Numbered from the stretch's first letter, positions 50,601 to 61,105 are shown. The stretch is DNA of 64,000 bases from Planctobacterium marinum (GCF_036322805.1 NZ_AP027272.1:2480001-2544000), one strand, 5' to 3'. Notes: a model not told the origin generated them from the sequence alone. Translations and numbers: made by a program.

Positions 50601-51356
50601 GAGTTCCTTATCATTCTTATAAATGAAAGCACCATCAGTAGTCGAAATTAATACCCCACCTAGAGAAGTCTTAACAATGTCATTAATATTTGAATCTTTA
50701 AGTGAAGGGATAGTACTAAGTTGATTTGAATTCAAGTCATAAATAAAAACACCATGCCCCCAAGTGCCTATACACAAGACATCAACACTTAACTCTACAA
50801 TATCCCGGATTTTTACAACATTTGAGAATGGAATTTTGATCCTTGATATCTTTGACAATGTGACGTCCAAAACGAAGAGATTTGAATCACAACTAAAAAA
50901 GATTTTTTTTTGACTGTTCGATTCAGAAATGTCATAGCAATTAGTAATTTTGTAGTTATCTGCAGACTGTATTAGTCCGTGCTTTTTTTCTCTTTCATTA
51001 ATATAAAAAATCCCTCCACCGTATATGGAGGCCCATATAGTTCCATTTATATCACTCGTAATACCTGTTATGTGGTCGCCGCTTAAATGCCCACTGGTTG
51101 TGTTGTATATTTTCTTTTCACCAGGTCTAATCATCGCTAAGCCATTCAATGAACCTACCCAAATTGCACCTTTATCCTCGTACAAACTAGTAGTGTAAAG
51201 GTTGTTTTCGTCAATAGACTCGATGGCCGGGAATGTGTTTCTGCTCATTGCGAATGTATTTAAATGAACACTGCCCATCAAAGTTAAAAAAAGCCAAATA
51301 ATTGTTCGAGTCCCTATTTTGATAGTTCTTTTCTTATTTTTATAAGAATTAAACAT
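47562..51356 (-). CDS. Hybrid two-component system sensor (HTCS), truncated before its AraC domain
   Basis: The protein has an N-terminal membrane anchor or signal (TIIWLFLTLMGSVHLNTFA), two seven-bladed beta-propellers (Reg_prop, ~50-690), a Y_Y_Y domain (~700-765), a membrane helix (WAYLTYSLLLLGLIYFISWY), HisKA with H831 in SHEFRTP, HATPase_c, and a receiver with D1136 in LILSDIIMPEMDG. HTCS proteins sense oligosaccharides in the periplasm and activate glycan-use genes through a C-terminal AraC domain; here a one-base deletion cuts that domain off. I chose the ATG at 51356 over the longer frame to 51419. Confidence 0.85.
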   Translation of the reverse strand: MFNSYKNKKRTIKIGTRTIIWLFLTLMGSVHLNTFAMSRNTFPAIESIDENNLYTTSLYEDKGAIWVGSLNGLAMIRPGEKKIYNTTSGHLSGDHITGITSDINGTIWASIYGGGIFYINEREKKHGLIQSADNYKITNCYDISESNSQKKIFFSCDSNLFVLDVTLSKISRIKIPFSNVVKIRDIVELSVDVLCIGTWGHGVFIYDLNSNQLSTIPSLKDSNINDIVKTSLGGVLISTTDGAFIYKNDKELVKISNKIGGKLWDEDVETALEMPNGTIFLSFLTHGLYEFDQIRGGLSRPSHLSPLLELKSTGTVSAMSLINESNSLVIGTGENGVFLFPFYSSFVSFFQGADLFDFNVSYLDMADEKILLGDGIGLSVLNQQSNTFESLSKNIGFVYFVLPVEKGFLVSTNENGFLKINMFGDVVETNYKIKGLESHEGISISEVLKLSDNRYLLGADFGANKGLFYGGFDQGFSEIEKELIIIEILKVADNKALILTAFNGVLLFDWHNEKIIHFPRDNKNSYTDCIEQLNEHQFLICVRRNKAQIFDLRTKSFTDFEPGTTEIRNVRTAELDAYDNLWLASSRGLYVYNMKSEELTKVTEAEGVFSTEFSSDMSLLLDDGTLILPGNKGVIAIDTAKANAYFQEKRRSITKSLITRVHYILADQSEHRPVLPQLADNNLVLPYDNIVLRIQLSHNNLLEAGQLRYETRLLGLSEEWEMLEVDKHSASFTTMQPGEYEFQARVADPRSLAEQPVVSLGVTVLPPWWKTAWAYLTYSLLLLGLIYFISWYRNKRLLEINEQLTLKVAERTETISHLLKQKQAFFANVSHEFRTPLTLISGPLDVIAQKLDSPQEHKLLQIVKRNTSRLMRLVDQILELAKLETNRSLPKQVYDLRDTIQVITASFAALLERNHQTLTISQVPKIKINVIEDSFEMIVTNLLSNAIKYSGENTEISLDIKIVEQQLEIEIKDSGKGISKENQAIMFERFTRFDAEENIEGSGIGLALVKQLVSSNGGSISVESELGFGTAFKIVFPSDVITNSEITQITQLKELGSEIDAVSSLPKLTSSTESNNVTKQVHITDKYKILVVDDNADLREFISDSLSADYEIETAVNGKDGFEKAMHNIPDLILSDIIMPEMDGYDFANAIRNDHATSHIPLVLLTAKGDDLSRMKGWEENVDDYLTKPFNLKELRIRIQRLLSIRDILRKKHTADLSNKLATKNQEAISFQTKRDKEFFKRFEKVIGEHYQKSTSPAQKRPVT

Positions 51357-51406
51357 CCAAAAATGTATCGTTTTAACTTGAACTTTAAATACAGAGGACA
51401 GCATCA

Positions 51407-51628
51407 ATGAATCTCTCAAACAAAATTAGTAAAACTAAAATGGTTTTAACAGTTGGTACATTTCTTTTATTACAACATGGAGGCCCGGTAATAATATTAG
51501 CCAATATTGACGAAAAACAACAGGAACTAGTTGTAGAAGAAGGTGAAGGTCCAAACAAATGCAAAAAAGTGAGACAAGATTGCGATGAAGACTTCCTTAC
51601 TGGTTTGTTAGATCTAGTTCTAGTGTGA
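51407..51628 (+). CDS. Small secreted-looking peptide divergent from the HTCS
   Basis: The 73-residue product has a basic start, a hydrophobic segment (MVLTVGTFLLLQHGGPVIILA) resembling a signal peptide, and a short acidic mature part with two cysteines (NKCKKVRQDC) and a hydrophobic tail (FLTGLLDLVLV). AGAGGA lies 8 bp before the ATG, a strong RBS. It starts 50 bp from the HTCS start on the opposite strand. No family is recognised; it might be a secreted peptide, a small lipid-anchored protein, or a spurious gene. Confidence 0.5.
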   Translation: MNLSNKISKTKMVLTVGTFLLLQHGGPVIILANIDEKQQELVVEEGEGPNKCKKVRQDCDEDFLTGLLDLVLV

Positions 51629-51655
51629 TGTATTTTTTACTGTTAGCACTGGGAA

Positions 51656-52159
51656 TTACACTTTAAAGCGAGACACTTGAGTGTGAACAACAGAAATACA
51701 TCCCAACAGAGAAACCAACAACTGCGCCCCCAGCACCCAGTCAAACTGCCAGTATTGTAGTTTGGCGATGTAGATATGCAGAGCAATGTCGAGGCTGAGG
51801 GCCAGTAGTATCAGGGGTTTGATGGCACTGAGTGGCCAGAGGGTTTGTTTTTCCCGTAGAGAAAAACGGGCAGTGAGCAGTACAAAGGCAATAAGGGCCG
51901 GTAAGCCGATAAGCAGGTGCATGTACAGCACTTTAACTTGTGGGTAAAAGATCCCTAACAGGGCTTCGGTATTGCTGCCATAGCTGGAGGACATGGCGAT
52001 GATAATGTAGCCCCGCAGCAGATAGACGATGGCAAAATAGAAGATTTTGGGTGGTTTTAAATAACCGTCTTTGTCGTAATAATGCTCGGGATAGATCACT
52101 CGCTGCTTATTGCCTGCGTTCTTTTTGTCGGCCTTATCATTTGAGTGATTATCGCTCAT
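51656..52159 (-). CDS. DUF2919 family membrane protein (YfeZ-like)
   Basis: The 167-residue protein begins with a charged N-terminal tail (residues 1-24), then YPEHYYDKDGYLKPPKIFYF, the conserved start of DUF2919, and four hydrophobic segments (~41-57, 78-100, 110-130, 138-158). Function is unknown. It follows lolE by 15 bp and may be the last gene of the lol operon. A partial copy of its 3' half lies at 47118-47262. Confidence 0.75.
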   Translation of the reverse strand: MSDNHSNDKADKKNAGNKQRVIYPEHYYDKDGYLKPPKIFYFAIVYLLRGYIIIAMSSSYGSNTEALLGIFYPQVKVLYMHLLIGLPALIAFVLLTARFSLREKQTLWPLSAIKPLILLALSLDIALHIYIAKLQYWQFDWVLGAQLLVSLLGCISVVHTQVSRFKV

Positions 52160-52174
52160 GGAATTAACTGCGCT

Positions 52175-53407
52175 TTAATGGCCAAGCACATTGGCGGGAT
52201 TGATTTTTGCTGCTTTTAATGCCGGATAAAGTGTGGCGCAAACACTCAACAGCAGTGCGATAACCATGGTGAGCATTACATCAGCGAAATGTAATTGTGA
52301 TGGTAAAAAATCGATAAAATATACGTCACCAGATAAAATCGTAAAATCGAACAGGTTTTCAAAACCTCGGGCAATGGCCGTTAAGTTTTGCGCGATTAAT
52401 ACCCCGGCGATACTGCCAAACACCACACCAATTAAACCATTGATCATGCCCTGCCATACAAAGGTGGCCATGATCAGCGCATTACTTGCCCCCATGGTTT
52501 TAAGCATGGCGATTTCCGCCTGACGTTCGTTTACCGCCATTACCAGCGATGACACAATATTAAAACAAGCCACTGCGATTACCAGGGTTAACGCGATATA
52601 CACCACAAAGCGCACCAGCTGAATGTCTTGGTACAAATGTCCTTGAGTACGGGTCCAGTCGCTCATGTAGGCGTGTTGGTTTAAGCGATAGCCCAGCTCT
52701 CGGGTTTTCTGACTGGCGATAAAAGGATCGTGATAATAAATCTGCAAGCCTTTGGCACCAGTGGTTACCTCCAGCGCTTCTGCGCCAGTGGCCAGATGCA
52801 TAAAGCCAGTAAAGCTGTCCAGCTCGCCGCCTAAATGGATTTCCCCGAGCAGTGTCAGCCAAATTACGTCGGGTGAGGCTAACTTGGAGGTGCCCGTTTT
52901 GGGTAACAACACCTGCACCTGGTCGCCAATCTCAAGCGATAACTTCTCAATAATACTGCGCCCCAAGATAAGGCCCTTTTGATTTATCTGAAACTGTTGC
53001 CATTGAGCTTGGGGAATACGGCTAATAAGCGCCGATTGATTGGCAATTTGAGCATCAATGGCGGTTAATTCCACCGCTTTGTTGGCCCTGCCTTTTTGCA
53101 TCAGGCCCGTGGCGTTAATATAGGGTTGTACCTGCTTAACCTCCGGCTCATTGCTAAAGGCGGTCATCATGGTTTGCCAGTCGTATAAACCGCTGGCATC
53201 CACTGCGAATAATTCCCCGTGAGGAATATAGGCCAGCAAGCTCTGCCGTAGCTCCCGCTCAAAGCCGTTCATTACCGACAGCATAATGATAAGCACGGCA
53301 CAGCCCAGCCCTATTCCCAAAGTAGAAGAAGCTGAGATAAAGGAGGTAAAACCGCTTTGCTTTTTACTCCGCCTGAAACGCGCTGCCAGTTGCAATGCCA
53401 GAGACAT
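52175..53407 (-). CDS. lolE: Lipoprotein-releasing ABC permease LolE
   Basis: LolE is one of the two membrane subunits of LolCDE, which extracts outer-membrane lipoproteins from the inner membrane and passes them to LolA. The 410-residue protein has one N-terminal and three C-terminal membrane helices with a large periplasmic domain, and the start SVMNGFERELRQSLLAYIPHGELF typical of LolE. Third in transcription order C-D-E. It overlaps lolD by 1 bp (TAATG). Confidence 0.92.
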   Translation of the reverse strand: MSLALQLAARFRRSKKQSGFTSFISASSTLGIGLGCAVLIIMLSVMNGFERELRQSLLAYIPHGELFAVDASGLYDWQTMMTAFSNEPEVKQVQPYINATGLMQKGRANKAVELTAIDAQIANQSALISRIPQAQWQQFQINQKGLILGRSIIEKLSLEIGDQVQVLLPKTGTSKLASPDVIWLTLLGEIHLGGELDSFTGFMHLATGAEALEVTTGAKGLQIYYHDPFIASQKTRELGYRLNQHAYMSDWTRTQGHLYQDIQLVRFVVYIALTLVIAVACFNIVSSLVMAVNERQAEIAMLKTMGASNALIMATFVWQGMINGLIGVVFGSIAGVLIAQNLTAIARGFENLFDFTILSGDVYFIDFLPSQLHFADVMLTMVIALLLSVCATLYPALKAAKINPANVLGH

Positions 53408-54120
53408 TAAAGGCTCCTGACCGGGTTATTGTTTTTAATTACATTATCCTGACTGAGCTGGCCGTTTTTAAGGGACAAGGTACGATCCAGTTTAGCCGCC
53501 AAGCTGCGGTCGTGAGTCACCACTACAAAGCTTGTGGACAAAGATTCTTTTAGGGATACCAGCAACTTATAGATGCCCTCACCTGCCGCATCGTCCAGGT
53601 TGCCTGTAGGTTCATCCGCCAATACCAGTTGTGGTTCCATCACCAGGGCTCGTGCTATCGCCACCCGCTGACGTTCACCACCGGATAGCGCCGCCGGTTT
53701 GTGCTCAAGACGCTCTGCCAGCCCTACTTTATCCAGCAGTGCTTTGGCTTTTTGGTAAGCTTGTGCCTTGCTCATTCGAGCGATTAAACAAGGCATTGCA
53801 ACGTTTTCCAGAGCTGTAAATTCAGGTAATAAATGGTGTTGTTGATAGACAAAGCCCAGGCGTTTATTACGAAATTGTGCCTGTTGCTTTTCACTGAAGT
53901 TAAAGATGTCCTGGTTATCGAAAATCACCTTGCCTTCGCTGGGCTTATCCAGTGCCCCAAGTATGTGTAATAAGGTACTTTTACCTGAGCCAGAGGCCCC
54001 CACTATTGCCACCTGCTCAGCGCGATTAATATTAAAACTCACATCGCGCAGCACCTGAACTTGTCGGTCACCGTCCTGGTAGGTTTTGGAAATGTTCTTG
54101 CATTGCAGTAGTGTGGCCAT
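53407..54120 (-). CDS. lolD: Lipoprotein-releasing ABC ATPase LolD
   Basis: The 237-residue ATPase of LolCDE has Walker [10 protein letters not shown], signature [15 protein letters not shown], Walker [13 protein letters not shown] and the H-loop VVTHDR. Length fits the family (E. coli 233). It lies between lolC (40-bp gap) and lolE (1-bp overlap), the classical operon order. Confidence 0.96.
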   Translation of the reverse strand: MATLLQCKNISKTYQDGDRQVQVLRDVSFNINRAEQVAIVGASGSGKSTLLHILGALDKPSEGKVIFDNQDIFNFSEKQQAQFRNKRLGFVYQQHHLLPEFTALENVAMPCLIARMSKAQAYQKAKALLDKVGLAERLEHKPAALSGGERQRVAIARALVMEPQLVLADEPTGNLDDAAGEGIYKLLVSLKESLSTSFVVVTHDRSLAAKLDRTLSLKNGQLSQDNVIKNNNPVRSL

Positions 54121-54160
54121 AAATTCTCTTTTTCTGTTCTGCTCGATTATGTATTGGGTT

Positions 54161-55363
54161 TTATTCGTAGCGTAAGGCGCTTGCCGGTTCGATTTTTAAG
54201 GCGCGCCAGGCTGGGATCAAAGCGGCTATCATGCACAGCGCTAATGACAAAGCGATTAACGAACTAATTTGCACCGGGTCCATCACAATGGGTAGCCTGC
54301 CTTCAGGCAGATAGTTCACCACAGGTAACTGTAGCCAATGAATGAGGTTATTAATTTGGCTGGCGATAATGAGCCCTGCTAATGCTCCGATCACTGTACC
54401 TTTAACGCCATTATAAATACCGTTCACTAAAAATATCTGCATCACTTCTCTGCGGGCCATACCTTGCGTGCGCAAAATAGCAATATCGCCTTGTTTTTCG
54501 TTCACTACCATTACCAGCGCCGAGACGATATTAAAGGCCGCTACAGCGACGATGAGTAACAACATGATCAACATCATGTTTTTTTCCATTTTAACCGCGT
54601 CAAACAAGGCCCCCTGACGCTCTCGCCAGTCTGTCCATTGTAAGTTATGTTGTGCCAGTACTTCCCTGACCTGTAAATAATCGAAGGCGTCATTTAAGAA
54701 CAGTCGGGTGTCAGCAAAGCTCTCAACTTGTTGGCGTTGCAAGCGGGCAAGGTCAGAAAGGTTAACCAACGCGACTTTATCGTCTAATTCGGAGCCAATA
54801 TCGAAAATACCGCTGACAGTGAATTTGCGCTGTGCCGGCATTTGTCCCAGCGGTGTGTAGATGGAGGTGCCGGCAATGATCACCCGGATTTGATCGCCTA
54901 CCGCCAGATCCAATCGGATCGCTAATAAACGCCCAATCACGATTTGATATGCTTTAGGTTGCAGGCTCTCGAGGCTCCCCTGGGCCATGTGGCTTTGCAT
55001 TTGTTGCCAGCCAGCGGGTACGTCGATATCGATACCCTGGATATAAACCGGTTTTAGCCCACCTTTGGCTTGCAGTACCCCTTCGGTTTCGCTAAAAGGT
55101 GCCGCGGTTTGCAGCCATGGCGTTAACGATTCAGTGGTTTCTGCGGGCAACTTCCCGGATACGATAAAATGCGGTGCCAGCCCTAAAATTCGCTGTTTCA
55201 GCTGCTGCTCAAAGCCATTCATGACTGAGCCGGTAATGATCAACGCCATTAATCCCAGCGCAATGCCCGCCACTGAAAAGCCATTGATAAAGGCAATAAA
55301 CTGATTACTTTTACGACTGTTACTGTAGCGTAATCCAATGAATATTGAAGCGGGTAATGACAT
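54161..55363 (-). CDS. lolC: Lipoprotein-releasing ABC permease LolC
   Basis: The 400-residue permease has an N-terminal helix, a periplasmic MacB-like domain (~45-260) and three C-terminal helices, with the LolC start [28 protein letters not shown]. As first gene of the operon it should bind LolA through its periplasmic hook. Its coding strand is minus, as for lolD and lolE. The 190-bp gap upstream to topA holds a hairpin. Confidence 0.94.
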   Translation of the reverse strand: MSLPASIFIGLRYSNSRKSNQFIAFINGFSVAGIALGLMALIITGSVMNGFEQQLKQRILGLAPHFIVSGKLPAETTESLTPWLQTAAPFSETEGVLQAKGGLKPVYIQGIDIDVPAGWQQMQSHMAQGSLESLQPKAYQIVIGRLLAIRLDLAVGDQIRVIIAGTSIYTPLGQMPAQRKFTVSGIFDIGSELDDKVALVNLSDLARLQRQQVESFADTRLFLNDAFDYLQVREVLAQHNLQWTDWRERQGALFDAVKMEKNMMLIMLLLIVAVAAFNIVSALVMVVNEKQGDIAILRTQGMARREVMQIFLVNGIYNGVKGTVIGALAGLIIASQINNLIHWLQLPVVNYLPEGRLPIVMDPVQISSLIALSLALCMIAALIPAWRALKIEPASALRYE

Positions 55364-55494
55364 TGAGAAACCTAAAATTTCAGATGGGTGTGGAGTTTAA
55401 CCTTGAGCCTGTGGTAACTCAATCGCTACCTTAAATCTGGCAATTTAGACCTTGCGCAAACTAGCACACGATAAACGTTGCATGGTAATACAAA

Positions 55495-55516
55495 TTAAGG
55501 CTCTTTCGAGCCTTAA
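55495..55516 (-). terminator. Probable topA terminator
   Basis: A perfect 9-base stem TTAAGGCTC / GAGCCTTAA with a 4-nt loop, about 40 bp after the topA stop. The T tract on the minus strand is weak (AATTTG), so efficiency is uncertain. Confidence 0.5.
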
Positions 55517-55553
55517 TATTGTTTCAATTTACGTTACCGTTTTAAGCTTGGTA

Positions 55554-58205
55554 CTATTTGGCTTTTTTCGGCGCTGCTTTTTTGGGCTCTTCTATTTCCC
55601 ATTTGTTATCTTTAAACCAGGCTGTCCAACCCGTGGCTTTACCCTTTTCGTTTTCCGAAGAAACGTATTGCTGCTTGGTTTTACGACTAAAGCGCACCAG
55701 GGTCTTATTACCTTCATTATCCACAGCAGGTGCGTCAGCCAGGTAGCGTAACTTTTCTGGCAAACGGTCTTTAAAGCGTTGTAGCTCTTCCACCAATGGT
55801 GCACGCGTTTCACGGGATTTCGGAAAGTTATGGGCTGCCAGGAAAATCCCTGCTGCACCATCTCTAAGCACAAAGTGGGCATCAGATTTGGTACAGGGCA
55901 ATTCCGGTAAATCCACTGGATCGGATTTGGGCGGTGCCACCTCGCCGTTTTTCAGTAGTTTGCGGGTATTGGTGCATTCTTCGTTGGTACACTTAAAGTA
56001 TTTACCAAAACGCCCTGTTTTCAGCTCCATCGGGGCTTCACAGCGATCACACTCAATCACCGGGCCATCGTAGCCTTTGATCTTAAAGTTGCCCTGCTCG
56101 ATTTCGTAGCCCGGACAGGTGGGACTATTACCGCATATGTGCAGTTTGCGCTTTTCATCGATAACGTAGCTGTCCATAGACGTACTGCAAATATGGCAGC
56201 GATGGCGAGTTCTCAATACCTGAGCTTCTGCCTCGTCTTCTTTATCCAGATCCACCACTTCGTCGGCAGAAGTGAGGTTCATGGTATTAGTGCAGCGCTC
56301 TTTGGGAGGCAAGTTATACCCTGTACATCCCAGGAATTGTCCGGTGGACGAGGTACGGATCATCATAGTACGACCGCATTTCTCACAAGGAATATCGGTT
56401 TCTACCGACTTGTTACTGCTCATACCGCCTTCTTCAGCAGGTAGCTCCGCAGCCAACAATTTTTTGTAGAAGCCATCGTAAAACTGATCCAGAACCTGTT
56501 TCCAGTTCAATTTGCCGTCGGCAATCTCATCCAGGTGTCGTTCCATGTTGGCGGTAAAATCGTAGCTCATCAGATCATTGAACTTTTCCAACAATCGGTC
56601 GCTGACGATTTCCCCCATTTTTTCGGCGTAGAAGCGACGCTGCTCAAGGCGCACGTAACCTCTGTCCTGAATGGTGGAAATGATACTGGCGTAAGTGGAA
56701 GGTCGCCCAATACCGCGCTTTTCCAGCTCTTTTACCAAACTGGCTTCGCTGAATCGCGCTGGCGGCTTGGTAAAATGTTGCTTAGGCTCAAGCTGCATTA
56801 AATTCAGAATTTCGCCTTCTTTTACATCTGGCAAACTGTTGTCTTCTTCGCCTTTACGCTTGATTTGTTCCTGCACACGTGTCCAACCATCAAACTTCAA
56901 CACCCGGCCTTTCGCCGTTAAATCGAAGTCACCGGCTTTTACCGTAATGGTAGTGGCGTCGTATTTAGCTGGCGTCATTTGACAGGCAACGAATTGCTTC
57001 CAGATGAGCTCATAAAGACGCTGTGCGTCTTTTTCCATGTCATTGAGGAAAGCCCCCAGCTTGTCGACGTTAGTTGGTCTGATTGCTTCGTGGGCTTCCT
57101 GAGCGCCTTCTTTACTACCGTAATAGTTAGGTTTTTCAGGTAAGTAGGCGTCGCCAAAGTTACTTTCGATGTAACCGCGAGCACTGCCCAAGGCTTCGGC
57201 ACTCAAGTTGGTTGAGTCGGTTCTCATATAGGTGATGTGGCCCGCTTCGTAAAGACGCTGTGCCAACATCATGGTCTTTTTCACCCCATAGCCCAGCTTA
57301 GTGCTGGCTGCTTGCTGCAGAGTTGAGGTGATATAAGGTGCGCCTGGACGACTACTGGTGGGGCGAGACTCGCGGCTCACCACTTCGTATTGCGCTTTTT
57401 CCAATACAGCTAATGCGGCGTCAGTTTCTGCCTTATTTACCGGTTTAAAGGCTTTGCCTTGCTGCTTGGCAACCAACATCTTAAAAGGCGTGTTTGCGGC
57501 GTTGTTCACATCGGCATGCACATCCCAGTATTCTTCCGGGATAAAGGCTTTAATTTCTCGCTCTCGCTCTACCACCAAGCGCACGGCTACCGATTGTACC
57601 CGTCCTGCAGATAAACCTCTGGATACTTTTTTCCACAACAATGGCGACAGCATAAAACCAACAACACGGTCAAGGAAACGGCGGGCCTGCTGGGCATTTA
57701 CGCGGGCTGTGTTGACTTCCCCCGGCTCTTTAAATGCTTCCTGAATGGCATTTTTAGTGATCTCGTTAAACACCACGCGATGAAAGGTTTTATTTTTATT
57801 GCCAATAATATTTTGCAGGTGCCAGGCGATGGCTTCCCCTTCTCTATCCAAATCCGTTGCGAGATAGATGTGGTCTGCATCTTTGGCGAGTTTTTTCAGC
57901 TCACTGACAACCTTCTCTTTGCCAGCCATTATCTCATAATGCGCTTCCCAATCATTTTGGGGATCCACGCCCATGCGATCTACCAGTTTTTGGTATTCAT
58001 ATTGCTGGAGGTATTTTTGCTTTTTCTCTTCGCTGTACTCTTTTAATTCTTTTGCTGGTTTTTTCGGGGCAACTTTGCCCAATGCTTTTGTAGGCAGATC
58101 TCTTACGTGCCCTACACTGGATTTAACAATAAAATCCTTTCCCAAATATTTATTTATGGTCTTCGCCTTGGCGGGCGACTCCACAATAACGAGCGACTTG
58201 GCCAT
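55554..58205 (-). CDS. topA: DNA topoisomerase I (type IA)
   Basis: TopA relaxes negative supercoils. The 883-residue enzyme starts [22 protein letters not shown] (Toprim), has [15 protein letters not shown], the active-site tyrosine in ITYMRTDST, and ends with four-cysteine zinc ribbons ([16 protein letters not shown]...) and a lysine-rich tail ([12 protein letters not shown]). Length fits (E. coli 865). It stands alone, with lolCDE downstream on the same strand. Confidence 0.97.
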   Translation of the reverse strand: MAKSLVIVESPAKAKTINKYLGKDFIVKSSVGHVRDLPTKALGKVAPKKPAKELKEYSEEKKQKYLQQYEYQKLVDRMGVDPQNDWEAHYEIMAGKEKVVSELKKLAKDADHIYLATDLDREGEAIAWHLQNIIGNKNKTFHRVVFNEITKNAIQEAFKEPGEVNTARVNAQQARRFLDRVVGFMLSPLLWKKVSRGLSAGRVQSVAVRLVVEREREIKAFIPEEYWDVHADVNNAANTPFKMLVAKQQGKAFKPVNKAETDAALAVLEKAQYEVVSRESRPTSSRPGAPYITSTLQQAASTKLGYGVKKTMMLAQRLYEAGHITYMRTDSTNLSAEALGSARGYIESNFGDAYLPEKPNYYGSKEGAQEAHEAIRPTNVDKLGAFLNDMEKDAQRLYELIWKQFVACQMTPAKYDATTITVKAGDFDLTAKGRVLKFDGWTRVQEQIKRKGEEDNSLPDVKEGEILNLMQLEPKQHFTKPPARFSEASLVKELEKRGIGRPSTYASIISTIQDRGYVRLEQRRFYAEKMGEIVSDRLLEKFNDLMSYDFTANMERHLDEIADGKLNWKQVLDQFYDGFYKKLLAAELPAEEGGMSSNKSVETDIPCEKCGRTMMIRTSSTGQFLGCTGYNLPPKERCTNTMNLTSADEVVDLDKEDEAEAQVLRTRHRCHICSTSMDSYVIDEKRKLHICGNSPTCPGYEIEQGNFKIKGYDGPVIECDRCEAPMELKTGRFGKYFKCTNEECTNTRKLLKNGEVAPPKSDPVDLPELPCTKSDAHFVLRDGAAGIFLAAHNFPKSRETRAPLVEELQRFKDRLPEKLRYLADAPAVDNEGNKTLVRFSRKTKQQYVSSENEKGKATGWTAWFKDNKWEIEEPKKAAPKKAK

Positions 58206-58384
58206 ATTATACGTTCTAACCTTTACCTGACTGGCGATTGCTCATCACCAGTGGAACATTATATTCATGCTGTTCTTAAAATTTCCTATTTTTAGGTATA
58301 TCTGCAAAGTGCATAGAAAACAAGATTTTCTTCATAGATATCTTCGCTCACCGCTACAGCCCTTTAAAAATAAGGCATTCATGA

Positions 58385-58412
58385 TTGGCACAATCATTAA
58401 AACACGTATAAT
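58385..58412 (+). promoter_or_regulatory. Sigma-70 promoter of astB
   Basis: TTGGCA (58385-58390) and TATAAT (58407-58412) are separated by 16 bp. The start would fall near 58419, some 48 bp before the astB ATG, which has GAGGAAA 6 bp upstream. Confidence 0.7.
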
Positions 58413-58466
58413 GGCGACGCAAAGCAAGAACTCAAGACGTATTCTGCAACTCTTCAGAGGAAATAC

Positions 58467-59807
58467 ATGAAGCAATACGAAGTGAATTTTGATGGTCTGG
58501 TAGGACCCACTCATAACTATGGCGGTTTGTCGTTTGGCAACGTCGCTTCCTCAAACAACGCTCAGGCCGTTAGCAATCCAAAAGAAGCAGCAAAACAAGG
58601 ATTGACTAAAATGAAGGCGCTGGCGGATATGGGCATGCAACAAGGTGTATTGGCCCCTCAGGAACGCCCAAATGTCCACGCACTGCGTCGAATTGGTTTT
58701 ACTGGTGCCGATGCTGATGTTTTACAAAAAGCCGCTAAGCAAGCGCCACAAATCCTACAATCGGTATGTTCCGCTTCCAGTATGTGGACAGCAAACGCCG
58801 CAACAGTATCGCCGGGAGCAGATACTGCGGATGGCAAAGTACATTTTACGCCTGCCAACCTGACCAACAAGTTCCATCGCTCTTTAGAGCCTTTGGTTAC
58901 CGGCCGAATTCTGAAAGGAACGTTTCAGGACAGCAAATACTTCCAGCATCATATGCATTTACCAGACAATGATCATTTTGGTGATGAAGGCGCAGCAAAC
59001 CACACCCGCTTGTGTGCAGACTATGGTCGCTCAGGAGTTGAGTTATTTGTCTATGGTAAAGAAGCTTTTGACCAGAGTAAGCCTGCACCACAGAAGTATC
59101 CCGCTCGCCAAACTCTTGAGGCCTCTCAAGCCGTTGCTCGACTGCATGGATTGAGTGATGAAAATACGGTTTATCTGCAACAGAATCCCGACGTTATCGA
59201 CGCTGGCGTATTTCACAATGATGTGATCTCTGTGGGTAACCAAAATGTCTTGTTCTATCACGAAAAAGCCTTTCTCGAAACAGAAGCCAAATTGGCAGAA
59301 ATCCGGGAAAAATTCAACGGTGATGAGCTGCACTTTATCAAGGTCAATGAATCGGACGTGACGGTTCAGGAAGCGGTTAAAACCTATCTGTTTAATACGC
59401 AACTGTTAACCCTGCCCAGCGGTGAAATGGTGATTATTGCCCCTACCGAATGTCAGGAAAGCGATTCCGTTAATACTTATTTGCAGAAACTAGTGACGCT
59501 CAATACCCCCATCAAGCAGGTGAAGTTTTTTGATGTTAAACAAAGCATGCGCAACGGCGGCGGCCCGGCGTGTTTGCGCCTGAGAGTGGCACTGACAGAA
59601 GATGAACTGGCGGCAGTAAATCAACATACCCTGATCAACGATGAGGTGTTTACGCGGTTGAACAATTGGGTGGATAAGCACTACCGGGATCAACTCTCAG
59701 TGGCTGACCTCGCCGACCCACAATTACTCATTGAGTCGCGCACTGCCCTGGATGAGCTAACTCAAATTCTGAAAATTGGTTCGGTGTATACTTTCCAGCA
59801 AGGTTAG
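58467..59807 (+). CDS. astB: N-succinylarginine dihydrolase
   Basis: AstB hydrolyses N2-succinylarginine to N2-succinylornithine, CO2 and ammonia, the second step of the arginine succinyltransferase pathway. The 446-residue protein shows the family start [21 protein letters not shown], the catalytic region with NHTRLC, and the end [13 protein letters not shown], which contains the active-site cysteine and is strictly conserved. The other ast genes are not in the window. A strong promoter and a strong terminator bound it as a single transcript. Confidence 0.95.
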   Translation: MKQYEVNFDGLVGPTHNYGGLSFGNVASSNNAQAVSNPKEAAKQGLTKMKALADMGMQQGVLAPQERPNVHALRRIGFTGADADVLQKAAKQAPQILQSVCSASSMWTANAATVSPGADTADGKVHFTPANLTNKFHRSLEPLVTGRILKGTFQDSKYFQHHMHLPDNDHFGDEGAANHTRLCADYGRSGVELFVYGKEAFDQSKPAPQKYPARQTLEASQAVARLHGLSDENTVYLQQNPDVIDAGVFHNDVISVGNQNVLFYHEKAFLETEAKLAEIREKFNGDELHFIKVNESDVTVQEAVKTYLFNTQLLTLPSGEMVIIAPTECQESDSVNTYLQKLVTLNTPIKQVKFFDVKQSMRNGGGPACLRLRVALTEDELAAVNQHTLINDEVFTRLNNWVDKHYRDQLSVADLADPQLLIESRTALDELTQILKIGSVYTFQQG

Positions 59808-59820
59808 AAACGAACTGCAT

Positions 59821-59850
59821 AAAAAAGGGAGCTATTTAGCTCCCTTTTTT
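59821..59850. terminator. Bidirectional terminator after astB
   Basis: A perfect 14-base inverted repeat (AAAAAAGGGAGCTA / TAGCTCCCTTTTTT) with a 2-nt centre. It serves astB and the convergent arginase-family gene. Confidence 0.92.
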
Positions 59851-59864
59851 CGTATTATTGGGTT

Positions 59865-60986
59865 TTATTTTTGAAACTGCATCGCGTCCACAATAGCGCG
59901 CGATACTTCACCTGCAGCACTTAAAGTTGACTCAGGCTCATCGGCATCAGTACCAGAGTGTTTGGTGCTAACAAACGGTGCGACTTCGGCAATATCACCA
60001 GAGGTAATGTTCAGATGTTTGGCGAACATTTCAATGGCAGTAATGGCTTCATCCGGTGAAATACCATCTGGCTCAGGTGTACCCGTAGCACTGACGTATT
60101 CCTCGCCGATGGCATCAATATCAAAGGTGAGGTAAATTTCGTCGATACCTTCTTTTTGGAAGTGCTCAATGGTTTCGCTGGCGATGGCTTCCATACCGCG
60201 GTTTTGCACATCGTAATTCCAGTATTGCTTCACACCGTACTTTTCTTCCCAGTGCTCTTTTGGCTTACCGCTAGAGCGGATACCGATCTGTACCACATGG
60301 TATGGACGCTCCAGATCGTTCAATATGTGATAGGTCCAGGAGCCAAAACAAATATCAATACCCAAGCGTTGCTGCAACAAATCGGTGTGGGCGTCAAAGT
60401 GAATGATACCCACTTTTTTACCGCGTTTTTTCTGTTGCTCAATGTACGCTTTAGTCAGTGGATAGCTTATTGAATGATCGCCACCGATGGCAAAGAAGCG
60501 CGCGCCTTCGTTAAGCTCATAAGCCGAGCGCACCACCTCATAAGCGATAGATAATGGACTCACCGCCAGCTCAAAATGCTCATTGTCGTACAATGCAGAG
60601 CGACAACTTCTGACGGTGGCTGAATTTAGATATTTATCCATTAACAAATGAGGGATAACGCGAATATCGCCAATATCGTAGGCAATACTGCCCTCAGTAA
60701 ATCGATCGTAGAGTGCCTGACGCACAAATAATGGCCCCCAATTTGCGCCCCGAAGGATACCACCGCCCGTGTCGTGACAAATACCAAAAACCAAAGGTTT
60801 ATCGACTTTGTAGTAACAAAATTCCTGCAGTTTTTTACGCCAGGCTTTTTCGGCTTCCTCACCGGTTACGCCGTATAAGCGGTTGTGCAGCACCTCCTTT
60901 TTTTCTTTGGCCGTTTGCACGGTAAAAACACCGTTGCCGGGCGCGCACAAATAATGGTTAAGTTTTTCTTCGGGGGTCAGAGACAT
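59865..60986 (-). CDS. Arginase/agmatinase/formiminoglutamase family enzyme
   Basis: The 373-residue protein carries the manganese ligands of the ureohydrolase fold: GGDHS (H), FDAHTD (D, H, D) and LTFDIDAI (two D). The latter is followed by GEEYVSATGTPEPDG, the usual ureohydrolase loop. The N-terminal ~90 residues are longer than in standard agmatinase. Substrate is not settled; the neighbouring astB suggests guanidino compounds such as arginine or agmatine, but formimidoylglutamate is possible. It is single, between two terminators. Confidence 0.85.
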   Translation of the reverse strand: MSLTPEEKLNHYLCAPGNGVFTVQTAKEKKEVLHNRLYGVTGEEAEKAWRKKLQEFCYYKVDKPLVFGICHDTGGGILRGANWGPLFVRQALYDRFTEGSIAYDIGDIRVIPHLLMDKYLNSATVRSCRSALYDNEHFELAVSPLSIAYEVVRSAYELNEGARFFAIGGDHSISYPLTKAYIEQQKKRGKKVGIIHFDAHTDLLQQRLGIDICFGSWTYHILNDLERPYHVVQIGIRSSGKPKEHWEEKYGVKQYWNYDVQNRGMEAIASETIEHFQKEGIDEIYLTFDIDAIGEEYVSATGTPEPDGISPDEAITAIEMFAKHLNITSGDIAEVAPFVSTKHSGTDADEPESTLSAAGEVSRAIVDAMQFQK

Positions 60987-61080
60987 TTGATACAGACCTT
61001 ATTTTTCACTCATTTGTAGGGAGCTACATTATAGCATTAACGGGCTGTTTGGGGGAGTTTCAGACACCACATCCTGGCAG

Positions 61081-61105
61081 AAAAAAGGGCGGTAAATAAC
61101 CGCCC
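61081..61105 (-). terminator. Terminator of the Ig-repeat lipoprotein gene
   Basis: Stem GGGCGGT / ACCGCCC with an AAATA loop, followed on the minus strand by six T (A6 at 61081-61086). It is about 35 bp beyond the stop at 61141. Confidence 0.85.

Noticed and set aside
58206-58466. ArgR-type box before astB
   Set aside because: I looked for paired ATTCA/TGAAT elements expected of ArgR sites and found no convincing pair.
58267-58470. A 67-codon plus-strand frame before astB
   Set aside because: It spans the TTGGCA/TATAAT promoter of astB and overlaps its ATG; no family, no RBS.
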